In this document: positions 42,442 to 51,541 of the stretch, one piece after another
Position numbering within the stretch: position 1 is the first letter of the stretch
Layout: the number at the start of each line of letters is the position of its first letter
NCBI GenBank assembly: GCA_003222055.1
Contig: QHUT01000059.1
Span: 1 to 58,752 of the forward strand
Length of the DNA stretch: 58,752 bases
Direction of reading: 5' to 3'
From: Gemmatimonadota bacterium
Lineage (GTDB): Bacteria; Gemmatimonadota; Gemmatimonadetes; Gemmatimonadales; GWC2-71-9
Position numbers and translations under genes: made by a program
The notes under the pieces: model-generated
Told to the model about the DNA's origin: nothing
The model's database searches: none
The model's input: only the letters and a program-made list of their open reading frames with translations

Positions 42442-43371
42442 ATGACCGTCCCCTCTTCCGACTACCGCGACCCGCGGCTCACCGAGCAGCGCAACCCCCG
42501 CACCCAGCGCATCGACGTCGCCTCGAGCCTCGAGATCGTCGATCTGATCAACGCGGAGGACGCGACCGTCGCCCCGGCGGTCCACGCGGTGCGCGCGGAG
42601 GTGGCCCGGGCCATCGACCTGGTGGTCGACGCGTTCCGGCGCGGCGGGCGGCTGGTCTACGTGGGCGCGGGGACCTCCGGCCGGCTCGGCGTCCTGGATG
42701 CGAGCGAATGCCCGCCCACGTTCGGCACGCCGCCCGAGATGGTGGTGGGAGTGATCGCGGGCGGCTACGCGGCGCTCGTGAAGAGCAGCGAGGGCGCCGA
42801 GGACGACGTGAACGCGGGGATGGAGGCGATGGATCAGGCGCGCGTGGCGGCGCACGACTTCGTGCTCGGGATCGCCGCGAGCGGGACCACGCCGTTCGTG
42901 CGCGCCGCGCTGTCGCGCGCCCAGACGATCGGCGCGACCACCGGTCTCGTGTCGTGCTCCGATCCGCCCCAGGTGCTGCGCGCGACCTGCGACGTGCTCG
43001 TCCTCCCCAAAGTCGGCCCCGAGGCGCTCACGGGCTCCACCCGCCTGAAGGCCGGCACCGCCACCAAGCTCGTGCTCAACACGATCTCCACCGGCGCGAT
43101 GATCCGGTTGGGACGGGCCTACGGCAACCTGATGGTCGACCTGAAGGCGGTCTCCGACAAGCTGCGCGACCGCGGGGAGCGCATCGTGATGGAATGCTGC
43201 GGGGTCGATCGCGCGGCGGCGCGGACGGCGATCGACGCGGCGGGCGGCAGCGTCAAGCTCGCGATCGTCATGGTACGCAAGGGGACGGGACGGGCGGAGG
43301 CCGAGCGGGCGCTCGCCGCGGCCGGCGGCTTCGTGCGTCGCGCCGTGGGCGACCCGCCCCCCGTGGCGTGA
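42442..43371 (+). CDS. murQ: N-acetylmuramic acid 6-phosphate etherase
   Basis: Cleaves the lactyl ether of MurNAc-6-phosphate to GlcNAc-6-phosphate. 309 aa. SIS-domain signatures: LTEQRNPRTQRID at the start, YVGAGTSGRLGVLDASECPPTFGTPP, the catalytic Glu in KSSEGAEDD, and GSTRLKAGTATKLVLN. First gene of a three-gene peptidoglycan-recycling unit, coupled to anmK by GTGA. Confidence 0.96.
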   Translation: MTVPSSDYRDPRLTEQRNPRTQRIDVASSLEIVDLINAEDATVAPAVHAVRAEVARAIDLVVDAFRRGGRLVYVGAGTSGRLGVLDASECPPTFGTPPEMVVGVIAGGYAALVKSSEGAEDDVNAGMEAMDQARVAAHDFVLGIAASGTTPFVRAALSRAQTIGATTGLVSCSDPPQVLRATCDVLVLPKVGPEALTGSTRLKAGTATKLVLNTISTGAMIRLGRAYGNLMVDLKAVSDKLRDRGERIVMECCGVDRAAARTAIDAAGGSVKLAIVMVRKGTGRAEAERALAAAGGFVRRAVGDPPPVA

Positions 43372-44489
43372 CTCCCATCCTGGCGGTCGGCGTGATGTCG
43401 GGCACCTCGCTCGACGGCGTTTCGACCGCGCTGGTCCGGCTGACCGACGATCCGCTCGAGGCGCGGCTGGTGGCGTTCCGTCAGGATGCGTACGCGGCGG
43501 CGGAGCGGGGCCAGATCATCGACGCCATTGCGCGCGGCGGCTCGCGTGATCTCGCGCTGTTACACGTCGCGCTGGGCGAGCGCTTCGCGGGGGCCGTGCT
43601 GCAGCTGCTCGCGGCGGCGAAGGTGACGCCCCGCGAGGTGGCGTTCGTCGCGTCGCATGGCCAGACGGTGTGGCACGAGCCGGGTCGCGCCACGCTCCAG
43701 CTGGGCGACCCGGCGGTGATCGCCGAACGCGTGGGCGTCCGGGTCGTGAGCGACTTCCGCGCGCGGGACGTGGCGGCGGGCGGGCAGGGCGCCCCCCTCG
43801 TCCCGCTCGCCGACGTGCTGCTGTTCGGCCACCCGGAGCGCGGGCGCCTGCTCTTGAACATCGGCGGGATGGCGAACGTCACGTACGCGCCGCGTCTGGG
43901 CGTGACCGAAGGCGCCCTCGCGTTCGACACCGGTCCGGGCGTCGCGGTGGTCGACGCGGTGACCCGGCGGATCGATCCCGCCGCGCGGTTCGATCTGGAC
44001 GGCGAGCGCGCGCGCCGCGGCAAGCCGGCCCGCAAGGTGCTCGAGGCGCTGCTCGCCGACCCCTACTTCGCCGCTGCTCCGCCCAAGAGCACCGGGCGCG
44101 AGCACTTCAGTCCGGACTACGCCGCGCGGCTGGTCGACGAGGTGAAGCGCGGCGGTGGCTCGGACAACGACGCGATCGCGACGGCGACGGCCCTGACGGT
44201 GGAGACCATCGCCCGCGCGATCGAGCGCTGGATCGGTGCGGGGCCCGACGACCAACTGGTGCTGTCCGGCGGCGGCGCCCGCAACCCGTGGCTCGTCGAG
44301 CAGCTCGCCGCCCGCGTGGCCCCCCGACCCCTCGTGCCGTTCGATCGGCTGTTCTTCGACGGCGAGGCAAAGGAGGCCCTGGCGTTCGCCTTCCTCGGCT
44401 TTCTCACCATCCTCGGAAAGCCCGGCAACCTGCCTCCCGCGACCGGTGCGCGCGGCCCGCGCGTGCTGGGCCGCATCACCCCGGCGTGA
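43368..44489 (+). CDS. anmK: anhydro-N-acetylmuramic acid kinase
   Basis: Phosphorylates and opens 1,6-anhydro-MurNAc from wall turnover to MurNAc-6-phosphate, the MurQ substrate. 373 aa, GTG start. GVMSGTSLDGVSTALV, ASHGQTVWHEP, GDFRARDVAAGGQGAPLVP-like segment (VSDFRARDVAAGG), NIGGMANVT and the catalytic Asp in FDTGPG are present. Confidence 0.95.
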   Translation: MTPILAVGVMSGTSLDGVSTALVRLTDDPLEARLVAFRQDAYAAAERGQIIDAIARGGSRDLALLHVALGERFAGAVLQLLAAAKVTPREVAFVASHGQTVWHEPGRATLQLGDPAVIAERVGVRVVSDFRARDVAAGGQGAPLVPLADVLLFGHPERGRLLLNIGGMANVTYAPRLGVTEGALAFDTGPGVAVVDAVTRRIDPAARFDLDGERARRGKPARKVLEALLADPYFAAAPPKSTGREHFSPDYAARLVDEVKRGGGSDNDAIATATALTVETIARAIERWIGAGPDDQLVLSGGGARNPWLVEQLAARVAPRPLVPFDRLFFDGEAKEALAFAFLGFLTILGKPGNLPPATGARGPRVLGRITPA

Positions 44490-45919
44490 CCGCGTCCCTG
44501 GCCCGGCTCGTGTTTCCCGCGCTGCGCTGGCGACGGGGGAGCTTCGAGCAGGAGCGGGTGAAGATCGACGCCGCCCTCGCCGCCGGCGTGGGCGGGTTCA
44601 TCATCTTTGGAGGCACGCGCGAGGCGATCACGGCGCTCACCCGGGAGCTGCGGCAGCAAGCGGGTCGCCCGCTGCTCATCGGCGCGGACCTCGAGCGCGG
44701 GCCCGCCCAGCAGGTGCAGGGACTCAGCGAGCTGCCCTCCGCGGCCGCGCTCGGCTGGCTCGACGATCTCGACGCAACCGCGGCGTGCGGGGTGATCACC
44801 GGCGCCGAGGCACGCGCCGTCGGCATCAACTGGGCGTTCGCCCCCGTGTGTGATCTCGACCTGGAGCCGAAGAACCCGATCGTGGGGACGCGCTCGTTCG
44901 GAGCGGACCCGGTGCGCGTCGGCGAGCAGGCGGCGGTGTGGATCCGAGGCCTCCAGGACCACGGCGTGCTGGGCTGCGCCAAGCACTACCCCGGGCATGG
45001 CCGCACGCTCGAGGATTCGCACGCGACCCTGCCGCGCGTGCGCGCCTCGCTCGCCGAGCTGCAGCAGGTGGACGGGACGCCGTTCGAGTACGCGATTCGC
45101 GCCGGCGTGGGGAGCGTCATGAGCGCGTTCGTAGCCTATCCCGAATGGGATCCGTCGGGACGGGCGGCGAGCTTTTCGAGCGAGATTCTGAGCTATCTGC
45201 GCGCCACCCTCAACTTCGGGGGGCTGGTCGTGACCGACGCCCTGATCATGGCCGGCGCGAGCGCGGCGCAGCCCGTGCCCGCCGCGACGGTGGGCGCGGT
45301 CGCGGCCGGGTGCGACGCGCTGCTGTATCCCGAGGATTTCTCCCGCGTCGCGGCCGCCCTCGACCGCTCCGTCGGCGGCGAGCTGCCCGCCGCGCGGGCG
45401 GACGACGCGCTGGCCCGTTATGAACAAGCCGTGAGTCAGTGGGGCGATTTACCTGATCAGGGGGACCCCGACCTCGCCGCGCACGCGGCCTTCGCGGACG
45501 GCATCGCCGACCGCGCGGCGCACCTGGTGCGGGGCGAGGCACCGCGCATCCGCACGCCGCCGGCGGTGTCGATCGTGGATGACGACATCGGCGGACCCTA
45601 TTCGGTCGGGCCGCGCGACGTATTCCACACGACGTTGCGGGACGCGGGGGTCCATGTCGGGAAAGGGGAAAGGGGAAACGGGAAACGTGTCGTTCTCGTG
45701 TATTCCGAGCCACGGTCCTGGAAGGGGCGAGCCGATCTCGGCGCGCGGTCGCGTGCTGCGCTGCGTCGCCTGGTGCCCGGGGCGCAGCTCGTGGTGCTGT
45801 TCGGCCATCCGCGGCTCGCGGCCCAGATCCCGGGGACGGCGCCGATCCTGCTGTGCTGGCATGGTCAAATGCTCATGCAGCGTGCCGCTGCAAGGCGAGT
45901 CTTGAGTTGGTCGACGTAG
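44486..45919 (+). CDS. nagZ: beta-N-acetylhexosaminidase, GH3
   Basis: Releases GlcNAc from wall fragments, feeding AnmK and MurQ. 477 aa, GTG start overlapping anmK. NagZ features: KHYPGHGRTLEDSHATLP with the catalytic Asp-His dyad, and the nucleophile Asp in VVTDALIM. No signal peptide, so cytoplasmic. It is about 130 residues longer than E. coli NagZ; the extra C-terminal domain carries a heptamer DNA repeat. Its stop codon abuts the convergent phosphatase stop. Confidence 0.92.
   Translation: MTASLARLVFPALRWRRGSFEQERVKIDAALAAGVGGFIIFGGTREAITALTRELRQQAGRPLLIGADLERGPAQQVQGLSELPSAAALGWLDDLDATAACGVITGAEARAVGINWAFAPVCDLDLEPKNPIVGTRSFGADPVRVGEQAAVWIRGLQDHGVLGCAKHYPGHGRTLEDSHATLPRVRASLAELQQVDGTPFEYAIRAGVGSVMSAFVAYPEWDPSGRAASFSSEILSYLRATLNFGGLVVTDALIMAGASAAQPVPAATVGAVAAGCDALLYPEDFSRVAAALDRSVGGELPAARADDALARYEQAVSQWGDLPDQGDPDLAAHAAFADGIADRAAHLVRGEAPRIRTPPAVSIVDDDIGGPYSVGPRDVFHTTLRDAGVHVGKGERGNGKRVVLVYSEPRSWKGRADLGARSRAALRRLVPGAQLVVLFGHPRLAAQIPGTAPILLCWHGQMLMQRAAARRVLSWST
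45659..45686 (+). repeat. four-copy heptamer tandem repeat inside nagZ
   Basis: Two GGGAAAG followed by two GGGAAAC, 28 bases without interruption, coding for GKGERGNGK in the added domain of NagZ. No complementary arm is nearby, unlike family A. The unit length (7) is the same as in family A. Confidence 0.85.
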
Positions 45920-46947
45920 TTACCGCTTGACCAGGTAGAGCGCGGCGGCGGCGGCGAGCGCGGCGAGCGCGAGCGCGACCAGGCGCCAGCGCGCCCGCGC
46001 CGTGGGCTCCGGCGGGCGGCTGCCCTTGTACACGGGGACGGGCTCCGTGCTGGTCTCGGTGTCGATGAGGGGATACACCTGGTGCCCGACCTCGGCGCCC
46101 GCCTCCGCCGGGCGCAGCCCCTCGCCGTCGAACCGCGCCAGGATCACCGTGATGTTGTCGGGTCCGCCGCGCTCGTTGGCGAGCGCGATCAGCCGGTCGC
46201 ACGCCGCCTGCAGGTCGCGCTCGCGCGCGACGATCTCCGCGATCTCTTCCTTCTTCACCGAGCCGGAGAGCCCGTCGGAGCAGAGCACGAGGATGTCGCC
46301 CCGGCGGACTTCCTGATGCGTGAGATCCACCTTCACGCGCGCGTCGGGCCCGAGCGCCTGGAGGATGATGTTGCGGCGCTCGCTCTTCGCGGCTTCCTCT
46401 TCGGTCAGCTCGCCGGCCTCGACCAGGCGCTGCATCAGGGACTGGTCCTTGGTGAGCTGCACGGCCTGGCCCTGCCGGATCAAATAGGCGCGGCTGTCCC
46501 CCACCTGCGAAAGGAACAGGCGGTCGGCGAGCGCTCCCACGGCGGTCGTCGTCGTACCCATGCCGCGCACTTCGGGGTGCGCCGCGGCGTACGAGTGGAT
46601 CTGGCGGTTCGCCGTTTCCACCGCCTCCCGGAGCCGGTAGGCGAACCGCTGCGGCGTCAGCTCGCGCTCGCTCCCCCAGGCGTTCACCATCTGCTCGTAG
46701 ATCGTCTCGGTCGCCATCTCGCTCGCCACCTCGCCCGCGGCCGCGCCGCCCATGCCGTCCGCGACCACGAACAGCGAGCCGCGCTCGCCGATCTCGTGGA
46801 TGCGCACGGCGGGCTTGAGCGAGGCGTCGCGCCGCGTCAGGTCCGCGACGAGAAAATGGTCCTCGTTGTGGTCGCGCGTCCGGCCGAGATCCGTCTTCGC
46901 GAAGACGTCGACCTTGATCGCTTTGGAGGGAGAGCGTCCGAACACGG

Positions 46948-46960
<13 letters not shown>
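45920..46960 (-). CDS. PP2C-family Ser/Thr protein phosphatase
   Basis: 346 aa from GTG 46960; a second GTG at 46945 is equally possible. PPM motifs: RTRDHNEDHF, VVADGMGGAAAGEVAS, GMGTTTTAVG, QVGDSRAYL and GGPDNITVILARF, with the metal-binding Asp in each. A single C-terminal membrane helix (LVALALAALAAAAALYLV) tethers it. It overlaps or abuts the upstream kinase gene and would reverse its action. Confidence 0.93.
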
Positions 46961-48545
<1,585 letters not shown>

Positions 48546-48549
<4 letters not shown>

Positions 48550-49571
48550 GTGGACAACTCGATGCGCAGGAGCTTGTCGCCTACCAGAACACGCGACTGG
48601 TGGCGCAGCGGCATGTCGCCGCGCGCCGCCAGGGCGATGCCGTTGCGGCTGTCGGCATCGACCACCACGAAGTCCGCGTCCTCCGAGCGGACCACGGCGT
48701 GGCGCGCGCTCATCGACGGGTCGTACGGAAAAATCCAGTCGCCCTGCTCGCGGCCGATCAGCACGTCGCGGCCGGGCGAGAGCTGGATCACGTCACGCAC
48801 GCTGCCGTCCGAGCGCAGCTGCGTCAGGCTCGCGATGTCGGCGCTCGGGATCAGGCTGCCCATCCGCCGCGTGGCGTCGGCGTCGGGGGGATGCGGGCCG
48901 GGATAGCCCAGGCGCCGGAACCGGATCACCTGCGAGCCGACGAGCAGCAGGTCGCCGTCGAGCAGCCGGTGCGGCGCCTCGAGGAACACCCAGGTGCCGT
49001 TGCGGCTGCCCAGGTCGCGGACCACGAGCGTGTCCTGCTCCCAGGAGATCTTGGCGTGCAACGGAGAGAGGAACACGTCGTCCGGGAACCGGATGTCACC
49101 GTCCTGCCGGCCGATCGTCGTGTCGGGTCCGGCGCGCTCGAAGCGCTGCGCCGCCGCGCCCGCATCGTCGAGCAGCACGAGCGTGATGCTGCCGCCGGCA
49201 CGCGGGGCGCCGGGCGAGACGCGGCGCGTCACTCCGGTGTCGCCGACGGGGGCGCCGCAGGTGGCGCAGAAGCTCGCAGTCGACGCGACGGGGGAGCCGC
49301 AGCGGCCGCAGCTCGGTCCGGAGCCGGGAGCGCTGAGGCGGCGACCACAGTGCGGGCAGAACGGCCGCGCCGCGTTGGCGCGGCCGCCACAGAACGGGCA
49401 GGTGCGCCACTCGCTTGTGGCGACACCAACCGCCGCCACGAGGGAGCGCGTCCCCGGAATCGAGGTCCCCCCGCCCTTTAGTCCCGTGGACTCGTCCATC
49501 GGTTTGCCGCAATCCATACAAACCTGCGCGCCGGGCTCATTATCGCGGCCGCAGTAGGTGCAAGCGGTCAC
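48546..49571 (-). CDS. zinc-ribbon protein with two FHA domains
   Basis: 341 aa from GTG 49571. Three zinc ribbons (CTYC...CMDC, CPFC...CPHC, CGRC...CATC) fill the first 110 residues. Two FHA domains follow: TTIGRQDGDIRFPDDVFLSPLHAKI with DLGSRNGT, then LIGREQGDWIFPYDPSMSARHAVV with DADSRNG. FHA domains bind phosphothreonine, so this is the likely partner or substrate of the kinase next in the operon. Confidence 0.9.
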
Positions 49572-49627
49572 AGGCGGAGGTACCCCACTGGGCGCACAAG
49601 TTACGCAATGCCAATCTATTCGAGAAG

Positions 49628-49657
49628 TTGGCGGGTCGAAAGGGCCGATGCTACCTT
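49628..49657 (+). promoter_or_regulatory. putative amidase promoter, near-leaderless
   Basis: TTGGCG (49628-49633), 18 bases, TACCTT (49652-49657), nine bases before the GTG start, without a Shine-Dalgarno sequence. Confidence 0.45.
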
Positions 49658-49666
49658 GTCGCCCCT

Positions 49667-51541
49667 GTGCGGTCGGTCGGCGTGGTGCTCGCGAGCGTCG
49701 TGGCCGGATGCGCGGTCTCGCGCGCCGGCAGCGCGCCCGTCCCCGCCGCTCCGGCTCCGCCACGAGCCGAATCGCTCCACGTCAGCGTCGTCTACCCCGC
49801 GCCCACCGACGTGGTGCAGTCCCACGACTCGGCGTTTCTCTTCGGTGCGGTGCGTGGCGCGCGCGGCGCCGTGCGTCTGGGCGTCGACGGCCAATCCGTG
49901 CCCGTGCTCCCCGGCGGCGGCTGGATCGCCTGGGTCCCACTGCCCGACGACACGGTCGCGACGTTTCTCCTCGCCGCGACCGCGGGGCCCGACTCCAGTC
50001 GCACCGTCTTTACCGCACATATCGCGCCGCGCTTCCATCCGCCGCCCGGCCGGGCCGCGTGGATCGACACCACGAGCTTCGCGCCGACGGGCGCCCTGGC
50101 GTTGCCGGCGGGAGAAGGGATCCTCCTGAGCGTGCAGGCGGCGCCGGGTGCGTCGGTGCGCCTCGTCTTGCCCTGGGGGTCGAGCGTGCCGCTCGTGCCC
50201 GACTCGCTGCCCGGCGAGCCCGCGTGGAGCGTGCGGGCGTTCGTCGCCGATACCGCGGCGTACCGGCTGCCCCCCGCCGTGGGCCGCTACGCGGGCTGGC
50301 TTCCGGCAGCGGGCCTGTGCGCCGATGGCGGCACGGCCTGCGCCACGCTGGTGGTGGCGACCGGGGGAGACACCGCGACCGCGCGCTGGCCGCTGACGAT
50401 CACGCCCGTCGATATGACGTTCCCCACCGTCGTGGTGCTGAACGACGATACGGCGCACACGGCTACGACCGACAGCATGACCCCCGGGCGGGCCGTGCCC
50501 CACGGCACGTACAACTGGTTCTTCCCGACGGGAACGGTGGCGGTCGAATCGGGCCGTTGGAACGACCAAGTGCGGCTGCAGCTGTCGCGCGATGCGGTGG
50601 CGTGGGTGAGCGCGGGCGACGTGGTGTCCCTCGCCCCTGGCACGCCGCCGCCGCGGGGAGTGGTGGGCTCCGTGCGGCTCACGTCGGGACCGAGGTCCGT
50701 GACGCTGCGCGTGCCGCTCCCCGCCCGGCTCCCGTTCCAGGTCACGGAGCGGGACCGCAGCGTGACGTTGCGGCTGTACGGCGCCGCGTCCGACATCAAC
50801 TGGATGCAGTACGGCGGCACCGACCCGCTGGTCACCCGGATGCGGTACGCGCAGCCGGCCGCCGACGAAGTGACGATCACGCTCGAGCTGTCGCGGCGGG
50901 TGTGGGGCTATCGCACCCGGTTCGATGGGCGCGATCTGCTGCTCGAGGTCCGCCGTCCGCCTCGGATCGATCCCGCCCGGCCCCTCGCGGGGCGGACCAT
51001 CGTGCTCGACCCGGGGCACCCGCCCCTCGGAGCGAGGGGGCCGACGGGTCTGTGGGAGCCGGTCGCGACGCTGGCGGTCGCCCTCAAGGCCAAGGCGCTG
51101 CTCGAGCACGCCGGCGCCACGGTGCTCCTGACCCGCACGGACTCGACGCCGCTGGACCTGTACCCGCGCACGCGCTTCGCCGAGCAGCACGACGCCGACG
51201 TGCTCCTGTCGATCCACGCCAACGCGCTCCCGGACGGTGTGAATCCCTTCACCAACAACGGCACCAGCGTGTACTACTTCCAGCCGCGGAGCGCCCTGCT
51301 GGCGCGCGAGCTCGATCGCGCGCTCGTGGCGGAGCTCGGCGTCCGCGACCTCGGCATGGGCCGGGGCGACTACGCGCTGGTGCGGCCGACCTGGATGCCG
51401 GCGGCGCTCACCGAGGGACTGTTCATCATGCTGCCGGAACAGGAGGCGCTGCTGGCGAGCGAGGCGGGGCAGGGGCGCTATGCGCGGGCGGTCTTCCGCG
51501 GCATCGAGAGCTTCTTGCGCCAGCGGGCGAGGGAGCCGTGA
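49667..51541 (+). CDS. N-acetylmuramoyl-L-alanine amidase, lipoprotein
   Basis: Cleaves the peptide from MurNAc in the wall during cell separation. 624 aa from GTG 49667. The signal peptide ends in a lipobox (VVAGC). The first 330 residues are a beta-rich, unrecognised region; around 345-440 an AMIN-like domain (SVTLRLYGAASDINWMQYGG ... YRTRFDGRDLLLEVRRP); the last 180 are Amidase_3, with zinc and catalytic residues in LDPGHPP, LWEP, SIHAN and LTEGLF. Coupled to the protease gene by GTGA. Confidence 0.92.
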   Translation: MRSVGVVLASVVAGCAVSRAGSAPVPAAPAPPRAESLHVSVVYPAPTDVVQSHDSAFLFGAVRGARGAVRLGVDGQSVPVLPGGGWIAWVPLPDDTVATFLLAATAGPDSSRTVFTAHIAPRFHPPPGRAAWIDTTSFAPTGALALPAGEGILLSVQAAPGASVRLVLPWGSSVPLVPDSLPGEPAWSVRAFVADTAAYRLPPAVGRYAGWLPAAGLCADGGTACATLVVATGGDTATARWPLTITPVDMTFPTVVVLNDDTAHTATTDSMTPGRAVPHGTYNWFFPTGTVAVESGRWNDQVRLQLSRDAVAWVSAGDVVSLAPGTPPPRGVVGSVRLTSGPRSVTLRVPLPARLPFQVTERDRSVTLRLYGAASDINWMQYGGTDPLVTRMRYAQPAADEVTITLELSRRVWGYRTRFDGRDLLLEVRRPPRIDPARPLAGRTIVLDPGHPPLGARGPTGLWEPVATLAVALKAKALLEHAGATVLLTRTDSTPLDLYPRTRFAEQHDADVLLSIHANALPDGVNPFTNNGTSVYYFQPRSALLARELDRALVAELGVRDLGMGRGDYALVRPTWMPAALTEGLFIMLPEQEALLASEAGQGRYARAVFRGIESFLRQRAREP

